A stretch of 64,000 bases of DNA from Rhodococcus_F sp040656415 (GTDB lineage: Bacteria > Actinomycetota > Actinomycetes > Mycobacteriales > Mycobacteriaceae): contig NZ_JBFAMC010000003.1 in NCBI RefSeq assembly GCF_040656415.1, positions 124,001 through 188,000 of the forward strand, written 5' to 3'. The position numbers and the translations under genes are program-made. This document shows positions 16,457 through 25,251 of this stretch, piece by piece; the stretch's first letter is position 1, and the number at the start of each line of letters is the position of its first letter. A model generated the notes under the pieces. It was not told the DNA's origin. It saw nothing but the letters and a program-made list of their open reading frames with translations, and made no database searches.

Positions 16457-18001
16457 GTGAACGGATACCAGAGACAATGGATTCGGTGGTCGCCCTTTGC
16501 GGCCGTCGCGTTGGCCGTCGTCGTCCTGGCCCTGACCGGCGTGGTGCCTACCTGGCCGGGGCTGGTGCATCTCGTTGCACTGCCGCCGGTGGACCAGTTC
16601 GCGGATCTTCGGATTCTGCTGTTACGCACTGACTCCTGGCCGCAGTTCATAGTCCTGGCGGTTATCGTGTCGGCCGGCCGAATCGTGGTGCTGTCCTGCC
16701 TGATGGGTGGACTCGATCGGCACAGATTGCGCTTCGCCACACTGTTCTACGCAACGATGCTGGGCCCGGTGTTCATCGCGACCTTCCTCGATGCGACCGC
16801 GTTCGCGATGCTGTATTCGCGGGTGTTCTGGCCTGCGGTAGCGCTCATCGGAGTGCTGGTCCTTACCTTCGGCGCGGTTCCGTGGCAGGAGAGCACCAGA
16901 CTGCGCGCCGCGATCGGCGCTGCCTGGCGACGTGGCCTCCGGGTGGAGGTGATCGTGCCGTACTGCCTAGTGCTTCTCATGCTGGGCGCTCTGGCGGACA
17001 CTGTGCCGTCGCTGACCGTGCCCCTCGTGCCGGTGTCCGCCATGGCGACCGGATTCGCGATATGGGGGATGAGCCGTGCCCCGCTCACCCGACCGGTCGT
17101 CGCGCTCACGGCCGCCGTCGCCGTCCTCGTCGCCAGTTCCGTCGTGTTCGTGCAGACACGAACTTACGCAGAACCGGATCCGTCTCCGCACCAACAGGGT
17201 TCACTGCTTCTCATGGCGGGAATCGACTCGGAGTCCGGGACCAGCGGGGTGCATCGCACCGATGTTCAACGGCTCGGCTACGACTGTGAACAGGTCTATT
17301 ACTTCTCCTATGCCGGGCCAGGTGACGGGCAACCGCAGCGCGATGCCCCCTGCCCCCTCCGCACCGGTGCCCCGTACGGGCCTGAAGACACCCAACGCCC
17401 CGTGGAAGAGCAGGTTGCGCTCCTTGCCGAGCAGACCCGGGCGCTGCCACGACCGCTGGCCGTGATCGCTCACTCCCAGGCGGCCTGGATTGCCTGGGAA
17501 GCAGTGGCGACAGGTCGAGCGCACGTAGACACGCTGGTGCTCGTGGGCGCCTTCCCCGACGATCCGATCGGATATCTCCCCGAGGGCGTAAGTGGGCGTG
17601 GCCGAGTGTTCAGCGATCTGCTGCACTGGGCGGTACCGGTCGCGGATCTGTTCTCGTTCCAGTTCTATCCCGATGGCCCGGCCTCGCGGCAACTACTCGG
17701 GACCGTGGGCAGTGTGCGCACCATTCTCGCCAGACCGCTACCTGGGCAGGTCCGAGTTCTCGATGTCTCATCGACGGCCGATCTTCCCTTGATGCCGAGC
17801 GGGGAACGCCTGCCTGGAGCGGAATGTCCCGTCCGCGCCCCGCATTCGCAATTGCCACGTTCCCCCGCGTTCTACGACGCCGTGATCCGCTTCCTCAACC
17901 ACCGCGATCCGCCGCCCTGCCCGCCGTGGCGAGAGATGGGTGCGGCGCTGACGCGCGCGTTCGGTGTGGCGCCGACCGATCACCCGCGCAGCGGACGGTA
18001 A
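16457..18001 (+). CDS. membrane protein with C-terminal alpha/beta-hydrolase-like domain
   Basis: 514 residues. The first ~240 are a membrane region with about seven hydrophobic helices (for example AVALAVVVLALTGVVPTW, VALIGVLVLTFGAVPW, VVALTAAVAVLVASSVVFV). The C-terminal ~270 residues look like an alpha/beta hydrolase: LLLMAGIDSESG as first strand, nucleophile elbow AVIAHSQAAWIAWE (Ser in AHSQA), LVLVGAFPDDP after it, and a late His in RAPHSQLP. Orientation suggests the hydrolase is extracytoplasmic or peri-membrane. The start is GTG 16457 with AGGGA upstream. I do not recognise the family; a lipid or cell-wall hydrolase is only a guess. Confidence 0.75.
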   Translation: MNGYQRQWIRWSPFAAVALAVVVLALTGVVPTWPGLVHLVALPPVDQFADLRILLLRTDSWPQFIVLAVIVSAGRIVVLSCLMGGLDRHRLRFATLFYATMLGPVFIATFLDATAFAMLYSRVFWPAVALIGVLVLTFGAVPWQESTRLRAAIGAAWRRGLRVEVIVPYCLVLLMLGALADTVPSLTVPLVPVSAMATGFAIWGMSRAPLTRPVVALTAAVAVLVASSVVFVQTRTYAEPDPSPHQQGSLLLMAGIDSESGTSGVHRTDVQRLGYDCEQVYYFSYAGPGDGQPQRDAPCPLRTGAPYGPEDTQRPVEEQVALLAEQTRALPRPLAVIAHSQAAWIAWEAVATGRAHVDTLVLVGAFPDDPIGYLPEGVSGRGRVFSDLLHWAVPVADLFSFQFYPDGPASRQLLGTVGSVRTILARPLPGQVRVLDVSSTADLPLMPSGERLPGAECPVRAPHSQLPRSPAFYDAVIRFLNHRDPPPCPPWREMGAALTRAFGVAPTDHPRSGR

Positions 18002-18225
18002 GCGGGGAGGTGGAGTAGCTCACGCACCATCGCCGACTCGAGACGCACGACGATGCGGTCGATCGCAGCCGACTGGTCGGGTGTCGAGTCGGCCAACCCG
18101 AGCTGTTCGACCAGCGCGCGTCTGATGTGCGGATTGATATGAGGCGAGTTCGTATTCACTGAACCGGAATCGCTCTCCCGACCGCCAACCACTGGCCGCG
18201 GTCGTCGATGGATACCGCTATTCAC
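17980..18225 (-). CDS. small hypothetical protein
   Basis: Possible 59-81 residue protein ending LESAMVRELLHLPAYRPLRG; GTG 18159 (VNTNSPHINPHIRRALVEQL) is an alternative start. The helical, charged C-terminal half looks protein-like, but no ribosome site is visible and the 3' end overlaps the preceding gene by 22 bp on the other strand. The 138 bp beyond it (18226-18363) show no gene. Confidence 0.35.
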   Translation of the reverse strand: MNSGIHRRPRPVVGGRESDSGSVNTNSPHINPHIRRALVEQLGLADSTPDQSAAIDRIVVRLESAMVRELLHLPAYRPLRG

Positions 18226-18363
18226 CTCTATTGTCCCGCTGTCGGGTGCGTCTGCCCACTCCAGACACCAGGAAATTCGCCCCAGGTGGGCGACGGGTGA
18301 GTTCCCACGCGATGTCCACCCCTCAGGACACCTCGGGCGTCGCGCACGCGAAGGTGTATCGGA

Positions 18364-18711
18364 CTAGTTGGCGCCGCCCCCCACTTTGACGACACCTTCC
18401 ATCACCGCGCGCTCGATACTCTCCTGCAGCCGCGGACATCCGTCCCGCAGTGCACTCGAGTGACCGTCGGCGACGGCGTCACGGAACGTCGGGCAACTCC
18501 GTGCCGGGTCGGTGGTCCACTGGATGCTCGTGTGCGCGGGGCTGTTCTTGCGTACCAGCACACAGGTACCGCAGGTTCGGCACTCGACGTCGCTCATTCC
18601 GTCGTCGAGGTAGACCGCCTTGTCCACGACCGTCTGCGCATGAATGGCCTCGAGCCGGGTGGGCTGCCCGGCGAAGTCGGGAGCTTTGGCCCATTCGCTC
18701 GAGGCACTCAC
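18364..18711 (-). CDS. Cys-rich small protein in the kshA operon
   Basis: 115 residues starting 2 bp after kshA ends, so it is co-transcribed with it. Six cysteines are present: VECRTCGTCVLV near residue 43 (CxxCxxC), then RSCPTF and DGCPRL further on, suggesting a metal (Zn or Fe-S) site. M. tuberculosis also has a small conserved gene (Rv3527) next to kshA, but I cannot confirm homology. The function is unknown; an accessory or electron-transfer role for the Rieske oxygenase is speculative. Confidence 0.8.
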   Translation of the reverse strand: MSASSEWAKAPDFAGQPTRLEAIHAQTVVDKAVYLDDGMSDVECRTCGTCVLVRKNSPAHTSIQWTTDPARSCPTFRDAVADGHSSALRDGCPRLQESIERAVMEGVVKVGGGAN

Positions 18712-18713
18712 GA

Positions 18714-19886
18714 TCAGACCTGTGCTTCCGTGTTCTCGGACCCCGCATTTTCGGACTGCTTGGCCTCACGCTCGGCCTTCTGGCGGGCCAGGTTCTCATC
18801 CACCTCTTGCTGCCACGCCTCGTTCGCCTTGGTTGTATCCACCTCGAACTCGAAACGCTGTGTCATCTTGTCGGTGACGTCGGCGACGTCGACATAGAAC
18901 TGTTCGTACCAGCGTCGCAGTTGATACACCGGGCCGTCTTCGTCACAGAGCAGAGGATTCTCGATCTTCGTCTTGTTCTTCCAGATCTCGACGTCCTGCA
19001 GGAATCCCTCGGCGATACCTTCGGTGAACTTCGCGGCCAGCCTGTCTGCCGCCTGGTCGTCGATGCCGCTCGGCTTCTTGACAGTCACCCCGTACTGGAG
19101 GACGAACGAATTGTGGGTCACCGGGTAGTGGCAGTTGATGAGCACGCTCTCGACCTCGTAGCCGCCGTAGGTGTTCAGCAGTGGGTTGATCATGTAAGAG
19201 GGCCCGTAGTACGCGGCCTCGGATCGCAGCAACGTGTCCACGCCGTACTGCGTCGCCATCCCGATGTCGGGCCTGCCCTTGGTGTTGAGGTACTGGGCAG
19301 CGATGTGGCCTTCGAAGACGTTCTTGAAGTACGTCGGGAACGCGTAGTGGATGTAGAAGAAGTGCGCCATGTCCACAACGTTGTCGATGATTTCGCGACA
19401 GTTGGAGCCCTCGATCAGCATCGAGTTCCATGTCCAGTCGGTCCATTCGTCGCTGTATGCGCCCTCGATGCGGGGGATGGTCACGTCGTCCGGTGGGGGA
19501 TTGCCCTCCGGGTCGTTCCACACGAAGAGCTGGCCGTTCCGCTCGAGCGTGATCCAGGCGCGGGTGCGGGCGATCGGGGGGACGCGACGTGCGTAGGGAA
19601 TTTCTGTGCACTTTCCGTTGCCGCCCCAGCGCCAGTCGTGGAACGGACAGGCCACGGAGTCGCCCTTGATCGTGCCCTGTGACAGGTCGCCACCCATGTG
19701 CCGGCAATAGGCGTCGAGAACCTTCAGATCGCCCTTGCTGTCGGCAAAAACGACGAGCTTGGTGCCGAATGCCTCGATCGAATGCGGTTTGCCGTCTTTG
19801 AACGACTGGCTCAACCCAAGGCAGTGCCAACCGCGCGCGAAGCGGGTCTGGACCGTGCCCACATCGATCTCGCGAATCTGCGCCAT
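18714..19886 (-). CDS. kshA: 3-ketosteroid 9-alpha-hydroxylase, oxygenase subunit
   Basis: Rieske non-haem iron oxygenase that hydroxylates C9 of 3-ketosteroids (with reductase KshB, not in this window); with KstD this triggers ring B opening. About 390 residues. The Rieske ligands are in AYCRHMGGDLSQG and VACPFHDWRW (CxH...CxxH). The mononuclear iron site DNVVDMAHFFYIHYAFP gives DxxHx4H, with a later Asp in GFLQDVEIWKNK. Start MAQIREIDVG at 19886 is preferred over ATG 19907. It has a Lys/Glu-rich C-terminal tail. A KstR box lies 30 bp upstream. Confidence 0.96.
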   Translation of the reverse strand: MAQIREIDVGTVQTRFARGWHCLGLSQSFKDGKPHSIEAFGTKLVVFADSKGDLKVLDAYCRHMGGDLSQGTIKGDSVACPFHDWRWGGNGKCTEIPYARRVPPIARTRAWITLERNGQLFVWNDPEGNPPPDDVTIPRIEGAYSDEWTDWTWNSMLIEGSNCREIIDNVVDMAHFFYIHYAFPTYFKNVFEGHIAAQYLNTKGRPDIGMATQYGVDTLLRSEAAYYGPSYMINPLLNTYGGYEVESVLINCHYPVTHNSFVLQYGVTVKKPSGIDDQAADRLAAKFTEGIAEGFLQDVEIWKNKTKIENPLLCDEDGPVYQLRRWYEQFYVDVADVTDKMTQRFEFEVDTTKANEAWQQEVDENLARQKAEREAKQSENAGSENTEAQV

Positions 19887-19915
19887 ATTGCCGTCACATC
19901 CCTTCATGGTCTCAG

Positions 19916-19929
19916 TAGAACACGTTATA
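19916..19929. promoter_or_regulatory. KstR operator at kshA
   Basis: TAGAACACGTTATA, identical over 14 bp (and on into the next two bases) to the box at kstD, 30 bp upstream of the kshA start. Confidence 0.85.
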
Positions 19930-20018
19930 GAAGTTGAGCGAAATCTGCTAGATCTTTTCCGCCTTCATTACAGACTTAGGCCGTCCAGCAGCACTTTTGC
20001 AAGGATCTCGACATTAAT

Positions 20019-20032
20019 GGGAACGTGTTCTA
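20019..20032. promoter_or_regulatory. KstR-like operator at hsaA
   Basis: GGGAACGTGTTCTA keeps the AACnnGTT core and distal A with one deviation (leading T is G). It is 43 bp upstream of hsaA, the second box of this divergent region. Confidence 0.65.
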
Positions 20033-20074
20033 GTCTCAGAGGTAACTGACGATCGAACGAGACAGGAGCGTCTT

Positions 20075-21250
20075 GTGGGTGACCATGACAGTCACGAGGT
20101 GATGCGGCGACTCGACGCACTACTGCCGACGCTGCGTGAGCGTGCGCAGGAGACCGAGGATCTACGTCGCATCCCCGACGATTCCATCAAGGCGCTTCAG
20201 GAGATCGGATTCTTCCGGTTGCTCCAACCGGAGCAGTGGGGCGGCTACCAAGCAGACCCGGTGCTGTTCTACTCCGCCGTGCGGAAGATCGCGAGTGCAT
20301 GCGGGTCCACCGGTTGGGTGTCGTCGATCATCGGTGTTCACAACTGGCACCTCGCCCTGTTCACGCAGCAGGCGCAGGAAGACGTGTGGGGCGAAGACAC
20401 CGACATCCGCATCTCTTCCTCCTATGCGCCGATGGGGGCCGGACAGGTCGTCGAGGGCGGCTATCTGGTCAACGGTGCCTGGGCTTGGTCCTCGGGTTGT
20501 GATCACGCCACTTGGGCGGTGCTCGGGGGTCCGGTCATCAAGGACGGGCGTCCGGTGGACTTCGTCAGCTTCCTGATCCCGCGTGAGGACTACCGGATCG
20601 ACGACGTCTGGAACGTGGTGGGACTGAGGGGAACCGGAAGTAACACCGTGGTGGTCAAGGACGTATTCGTTCCGAGGCACCGCGCTCTCAGCTTCAAGGC
20701 GATGAGCGACCTCACCGCTCCAGGACTCGAGCAGAACACTGCACCTGTCTACAAAATGCCATGGGGGACAATCCACCCGACCACGATTTCGGCACCGATC
20801 GTGGGGATGGCCTACGGTGCCTACGATGCGCACGTCGAGCATCAAGGCAAGCGTGTCCGTGCGGCGTTCGCCGGTGAGAAGGCGAAGGACGACCCGTTCG
20901 CCAAGGTTCGCATAGCCGAGGCGTCGAGCGACATCGACGCCGCGTGGCGCCAATTGGCCGGCAATGTCGCCGACGAATATGCACTGTTGGTGAAGGGCGA
21001 GGAGGTCCCGTTCGAGCTGCGGCTTCGGGCGCGTCGGGATCAGGTGCGCGCCACCGGCAGGGCCATTTCGTCCATCGACAAACTGTTCGAGAGCTCGGGA
21101 GCTACTGCGTTGGCAAACGGCACCGCGCTGCAGCGTTTCTGGAGGGACGCGCATGCTGGACGTGTTCACGCGGCCAACGATCCCGAACGCGCATACGTCA
21201 TGTACGGCGCCGGGGAATTCGGATTGCCGATCACGGACACGATGGTCTAG
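20075..21250 (+). CDS. hsaA: 3-HSA hydroxylase, oxygenase subunit
   Basis: Flavin-dependent monooxygenase that turns 3-hydroxy-9,10-secoandrosta-1,3,5(10)-triene-9,17-dione (3-HSA) into the catechol 3,4-DHSA, using reduced flavin from HsaB. 391 residues with the acyl-CoA dehydrogenase/group D monooxygenase fold: QEIGFFRLLQPEQWGGYQ, GSTGWVSSIIGVHNWHLA, GLRGTGSNTVVVKDVFVP, and a C-terminal helical bundle. The start is GTG 20075 with AGGAG spaced 6 nt. First gene of hsaADCB. Confidence 0.95.
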   Translation: MGDHDSHEVMRRLDALLPTLRERAQETEDLRRIPDDSIKALQEIGFFRLLQPEQWGGYQADPVLFYSAVRKIASACGSTGWVSSIIGVHNWHLALFTQQAQEDVWGEDTDIRISSSYAPMGAGQVVEGGYLVNGAWAWSSGCDHATWAVLGGPVIKDGRPVDFVSFLIPREDYRIDDVWNVVGLRGTGSNTVVVKDVFVPRHRALSFKAMSDLTAPGLEQNTAPVYKMPWGTIHPTTISAPIVGMAYGAYDAHVEHQGKRVRAAFAGEKAKDDPFAKVRIAEASSDIDAAWRQLAGNVADEYALLVKGEEVPFELRLRARRDQVRATGRAISSIDKLFESSGATALANGTALQRFWRDAHAGRVHAANDPERAYVMYGAGEFGLPITDTMV

Positions 21251-21258
21251 GAGCGCAG

Positions 21259-22146
21259 GTGACCACTACCGAAGAAGCCATTACATTCGAGTCCACGTCG
21301 AAGTTCGCCCAGGTCAGACCCGACCTGAAGATGCACTATCACGAAGCCGGTATCGGCAACGACACCACGATCGTGCTACTGCACGGCGGGGGCCCGGGCG
21401 CTTCATCATGGTCGAACTTCGCCAGAAACATCTCGGTCCTCGCCGAGAAGTTCCACGTGCTGGCTGTCGATCAGCCGGGATTCGGACTCTCCGACAAGCC
21501 GACCGAGCACCCGCAATACTTCGTGCACAGTGCGTCCGCACTGAAGGACCTTCTCGACACTCTCGGTATCGATGGGCGTGTTCACCTGCTCGGTAACTCG
21601 CTCGGCGGCGGCGCCGCAGTGCGTTTCGCGCTCGACTATCCAGACCGGGCTGGGCGTCTGGTCCTCATGGGTCCGGGTGGACTGAGCGTCAACCTGTTCT
21701 CGCCGGATCCGACTGAGGGCGTGAAGAACCTCGGTAAGTTCAGTGCGCCACCCGAGGGGCCGACGAAGGAGAAGCTCGAGGCGTTCCTGCGGGTCATGGT
21801 CTACGACCAGTCGCTCATCACGCCGGAACTCCTGGAGGAGCGCTTCGCTGCGGCGAGCACTCCCGAGTCACTTGCGGCGGCGAAGGCAATGGGGAAGTCC
21901 TTCGCCTCCGCAGACTTCGAGAAGGGGATGCTCTGGCGTGAGGCCTACAAGTTGCGCCAGCGGGTGCTGCTGATCTGGGGCCGCGAAGACCGGGTCAATC
22001 CGCTCGACGGAGCTCTCGTAGCGCTGAAGATGATCCCGCGGGCACAGTTGCATGTCTTCGGCGGCTGCGGGCACTGGGCGCAGCTCGAGAAGTTCGACGA
22101 GTTCAACCGGCTGGCAATCGATTTCCTTCTGGACGGAGGTAAGTGA
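21259..22146 (+). CDS. hsaD: 4,9-DSHA hydrolase (meta-cleavage product hydrolase)
   Basis: Alpha/beta hydrolase that cuts the C-C bond of 4,9-DSHA, the HsaC product, to give HIP (DOHNAA) and 2-hydroxyhexadienoate. About 295 residues from GTG 21259, 8 bp after hsaA. The oxyanion motif is LLHGGGPGASSWSNF, the nucleophile Ser is in GNSLGGGAAVRFA, the Asp in WGREDRVNPLDG and the His in GGCGHWAQLE. It overlaps the hsaC start. Confidence 0.95.
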   Translation: MTTTEEAITFESTSKFAQVRPDLKMHYHEAGIGNDTTIVLLHGGGPGASSWSNFARNISVLAEKFHVLAVDQPGFGLSDKPTEHPQYFVHSASALKDLLDTLGIDGRVHLLGNSLGGGAAVRFALDYPDRAGRLVLMGPGGLSVNLFSPDPTEGVKNLGKFSAPPEGPTKEKLEAFLRVMVYDQSLITPELLEERFAAASTPESLAAAKAMGKSFASADFEKGMLWREAYKLRQRVLLIWGREDRVNPLDGALVALKMIPRAQLHVFGGCGHWAQLEKFDEFNRLAIDFLLDGGK

Positions 22147-23048
22147 TGAGTATCCGTTCACTTGCGTACCTGCGCATCGAGGCGACAGACATGGCCGCGT
22201 GGCGTGAGTACGGGCTGAAGGTGCTCGGCATGGTGGAGGGCAAGGGCACTGATCCCGATGCACTGTATCTGCGGATGGACGACTTTCCCGCCCGACTCGT
22301 GATCGTTCCGGGAGAGAAGGACCGGCTCTCCGTCTCGGGTTGGGAGACGGCCAATGCCCAGGAGTTGCAGGAGGTCCGGGCCAGCCTCGCGGCAGCGGGC
22401 GTCGTGTTCAAAGAGGCCGGAGCCGAGCAGCTCGCGGATCGCCGGGTCGACGAACTGATCACATTCGAGGACCCGTCGGGCAATACTCTCGAGGCGTTTC
22501 ACGGTGCGGCACTGGAGCATAGACGTGTCGTCAGTCCATACGGTCACAAGTTTGTCACTGGCGAGCAGGGTTTGGGGCACGTCGTTCTTTCGACCTCCGA
22601 CGACGACGCGTCTCTGAGCTTCTATCGCGACGTGCTGGGCTTCCGGCTGCGCGATTCGATGCGGCTGCCTCCGCAGATGGTCGGACGACCCGCCGACGGG
22701 CCGCCGGCATGGCTGCGGTTCTTCGGTTGCAATCCGCGGCACCACAGCCTCGCTTTCCTGCCGATGCCCACGCCCAGTGGCATCGTGCATCTCATGATCG
22801 AGGTCGAGAACTCCGACGACGTGGGCCTTTGCCTCGATCGCGCGCTTCGCAAGAAGGTCAAGATGTCGGCGACACTGGGCCGTCACGTCAACGATCTGAT
22901 GCTGTCGTTCTACATGAAGACACCTGGCGGCTTCGATGTCGAGTTCGGCTGCGAGGGAAGGCAGGTAGAGGACGAGAGCTGGATCGCGCGGGAGAGCACG
23001 GCTGTCAGCCTGTGGGGACATGACTTCAGTGTCGGGATGAATCCGTGA
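22146..23048 (+). CDS. hsaC: extradiol dioxygenase for 3,4-DHSA
   Basis: Fe(II) type I extradiol dioxygenase that performs meta-cleavage of the steroid catechol. 300 residues with duplicated VOC modules. Iron ligands fit His in LGHVVLSTSDDD, His in NPRHHSLAFLPMP and Glu in GGFDVEFGCEG in the C-terminal module. ATG 22146 overlaps the hsaD stop by one base; GTG 22143 is a possible alternative start. Confidence 0.95.
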   Translation: MSIRSLAYLRIEATDMAAWREYGLKVLGMVEGKGTDPDALYLRMDDFPARLVIVPGEKDRLSVSGWETANAQELQEVRASLAAAGVVFKEAGAEQLADRRVDELITFEDPSGNTLEAFHGAALEHRRVVSPYGHKFVTGEQGLGHVVLSTSDDDASLSFYRDVLGFRLRDSMRLPPQMVGRPADGPPAWLRFFGCNPRHHSLAFLPMPTPSGIVHLMIEVENSDDVGLCLDRALRKKVKMSATLGRHVNDLMLSFYMKTPGGFDVEFGCEGRQVEDESWIARESTAVSLWGHDFSVGMNP

Positions 23049-23635
23049 CCGATGTGTCGGGGGACGGGGCAGTCACAGAGGAAACAATCGATCCGCGACG
23101 GTTCCGCACGGTACTGGGCCAGTTCTGCACTGGCGTCACCATCATCACCACTCTCTCCGACGACGGGAAGCCGGTAGGTTTCGCGTGCCAGTCGTTCGCG
23201 GCGCTGTCACTCGATCCTCCTCTGGTGCTGTTCTGTCCGACAAAGAACTCACGGTCATGGGCGGCGATCGAGAGCAGCGGCGTGTTCTGCGTGAACGTCC
23301 TGGCAGAAGAGCAGCAGTCGACCTGTGCCCGCTTCGGGTCACGGGAACCCGACAAGTTCGCGGGGATCGACTGGACTGCCTCACCGCTTGGGTCGCCGAT
23401 CCTGACCGGGTCACTCGCCCACATCGACTGCTCGCTCGAAAGCGTCCACGACGGTGGTGACCATTGGGTGGTCTTCGGCCGGGTGTCGTCTTTGAGCGAG
23501 GTAAAGGGGGAGCGGCCGTTGCTCTTCTACCGCGGGCAGTACACGGGCATCGAGCCGGACAAGACCGTGCCCGCACCTTGGCGCGACGACCTCGAGGCGT
23601 TTTTGACGACATCGTCGGAAGACACCTGGCTATAG
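23045..23635 (+). CDS. hsaB: flavin reductase of the HsaAB hydroxylase
   Basis: NADH:flavin oxidoreductase that supplies FMNH2 to HsaA. 196 residues of the HpaC/flavin-reductase-like fold: FRTVLGQFCTGVTIITTLS, GKPVGFACQSFAALSLDPPL, and RPLLFYRGQY at the C-terminus. GTG 23045 overlaps the hsaC stop (GTGA). It ends the hsaADCB operon; 28 bp separate it from the convergent dehydrogenase gene. Confidence 0.94.
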   Translation: MTDVSGDGAVTEETIDPRRFRTVLGQFCTGVTIITTLSDDGKPVGFACQSFAALSLDPPLVLFCPTKNSRSWAAIESSGVFCVNVLAEEQQSTCARFGSREPDKFAGIDWTASPLGSPILTGSLAHIDCSLESVHDGGDHWVVFGRVSSLSEVKGERPLLFYRGQYTGIEPDKTVPAPWRDDLEAFLTTSSEDTWL

Positions 23636-23663
23636 CCGGACGGCTCTCGGCTCTGGCACCGCC

Positions 23664-25112
23664 TCAAACCGTGATACCGATGTATTTGGTCTCGAGGTAC
23701 TCGTCGATGCCCGTTGGCCCGCCTTCGCGCCCCAGCCCGGATTCCTTGACACCGCCGAAGGGAGCCGCCGGGTTCGATACGACGCCCTGGTTGAGCCCGA
23801 CCATTCCGGACTCCAGTGCTTCGCACACGCGAATGCCGCGGGTGAGACTCTCGGTATAGACGAAGGCCACCAGGCCGTACGGCGTGTCGTTGGCTCGCTC
23901 GATCGCTTCCGCTTCGGTGTCGAACGTGCTGATCGCGGCTACCGGTCCGAAGATCTCGTCGTGGCACATCTCGGCGTCGTCGGGCACGCCGGTCAGGACA
24001 GTTGCGGGGTAGAAGCTGCCCGGGCGGTCGAGGCGCGTGCCGCCCGTCGTCACGGTGGCTCCGCGTTCGACCGCATCCGTGACAAGTCGATCGATCTTCT
24101 CGACGGCTGCATCGTCGATCAGCGGTCCGACCACCACGCCGTCCTCGGTGCCTCGCCCGAGGGGAAGCGCAGCCATCTGCTCGGTCATCCTGCGGGTGAA
24201 CTCGTCCACGACCGAGCTGTGCACGAGAATCCGGTTGGCGGCCGTGCAGGATTGCCCGATGTTGCGCATCTTCGCAGCCATTGCACCGGTGACGGCATCG
24301 TCGAGGTTTGCATCGTCGAAGACGAGAAATGGCGCGTTGCCGCCGAGTTCCATGGATGTGCGCATGACGGTACGGGCGCAGAGTTCCAGAAGATGTTTCC
24401 CGACCTTCGTGGACCCGGTGAACGAGAGTTTGCGGGTGCGGCCGTCGAGGATCAGCGGAGTCATCACCTCGTCAGGGGTGGAGGTGGTGACGACGTTGAC
24501 GACACCGTCGGGCAGTCCTGCTTGCACGAGGATGTCCGCGAGAGCAAGGCTCGACAGCGGAGTCTGGGCGGCAGGTTTGATGACGGACGTGCACCCGGCG
24601 GCAATCGCGGGTCCGAGCTTGCGGGTACCCATCGCCATCGGGAAGTTCCACGGGGTGATGAGAAGGCTCGGTCCAACCGGCTGGCGTGTCACGAGGAATC
24701 GTGATCCTCCACCCGGCGCAGTCATGTAGCCGCCGTCGATTCGGACGGCTTCCTCAGCGAACCAGCGAAAGAACTCGGCGGCATAGGCGATTTCTCCGCG
24801 CGCCTCGGCAAGCGTCTTGCCCATTTCGAGCGTCATGATCAGCGCGAGACGATCGACGTTCTCGAGGAGCAGTCGGTGTGCGTCGGCGAGTATGGTGCTG
24901 CGCTGCCGGGGCGGCGTCGCCGCCCACGCTGGTTGAGCAGCAACGGCCGCGTCGAGCGCTTCGCAGGCCGCGGTGGCGTCCGCGTCCGCAACCTCGCAGA
25001 GGATCTGCCCCGTCGACGGATCGTAGACCGGCATGGTCCGGGGGCTTCGGTGCCACTTGCCGCCGATGAAGAGGCCGGTCGGAACGGATTCGATGGCTGC
25101 CTTCTCGAGCAT
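23664..25112 (-). CDS. NAD(P)-dependent succinate-semialdehyde dehydrogenase-like aldehyde dehydrogenase
   Basis: 482-residue aldehyde dehydrogenase of the GabD group. Cofactor and catalytic motifs are SLLITPWNFPMAMGTRKLGP, FTGSTKVGKHLLELCA, MELGGNAPFLVFDDANLDDA (general-base Glu) and QSCTAANRILVH (nucleophile Cys). It is divergent from an aminotransferase gene across a 139-bp region with a perfect palindrome, and the pair probably converts an omega-amino acid to a dicarboxylate. The exact substrate is not resolvable from sequence. Confidence 0.9.
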   Translation of the reverse strand: MLEKAAIESVPTGLFIGGKWHRSPRTMPVYDPSTGQILCEVADADATAACEALDAAVAAQPAWAATPPRQRSTILADAHRLLLENVDRLALIMTLEMGKTLAEARGEIAYAAEFFRWFAEEAVRIDGGYMTAPGGGSRFLVTRQPVGPSLLITPWNFPMAMGTRKLGPAIAAGCTSVIKPAAQTPLSSLALADILVQAGLPDGVVNVVTTSTPDEVMTPLILDGRTRKLSFTGSTKVGKHLLELCARTVMRTSMELGGNAPFLVFDDANLDDAVTGAMAAKMRNIGQSCTAANRILVHSSVVDEFTRRMTEQMAALPLGRGTEDGVVVGPLIDDAAVEKIDRLVTDAVERGATVTTGGTRLDRPGSFYPATVLTGVPDDAEMCHDEIFGPVAAISTFDTEAEAIERANDTPYGLVAFVYTESLTRGIRVCEALESGMVGLNQGVVSNPAAPFGGVKESGLGREGGPTGIDEYLETKYIGITV

Positions 25113-25162
25113 GTTCTCTGTTCCCCGATCGCCGTTGCCGAAGTGACTCCGATCATGCTATA

Positions 25163-25180
25163 CAGATTGTCGACAATCTG
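25163..25180. promoter_or_regulatory. palindromic operator, GATTGTC type (site 1)
   Basis: CAGATTGTCGACAATCTG is a perfect 18-bp palindrome between the divergent dehydrogenase and aminotransferase genes. A related site occurs at 30337-30350 in the second divergent promoter of this locus. The TTGTnnACAA core resembles operators of FadR/GntR-family regulators, and such a regulator is encoded at 31889-32566. Confidence 0.75.
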
Positions 25181-25251
25181 ACAATACGAACTGCCAGCGC
25201 TCGGTGGCATCCACTACCCCTCGGTGGCATCGATCCGTGGGAGGGTTTATC

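Noticed and set aside
18450..19682. 410-codon plus-strand frame across kshA
   Set aside because: Antisense shadow of kshA, which has complete Rieske and iron-site motifs; the shadow has none.
20162..21169. 335-codon minus-strand frame across hsaA
   Set aside because: Antisense shadow; His/Arg-rich composition and no motifs.
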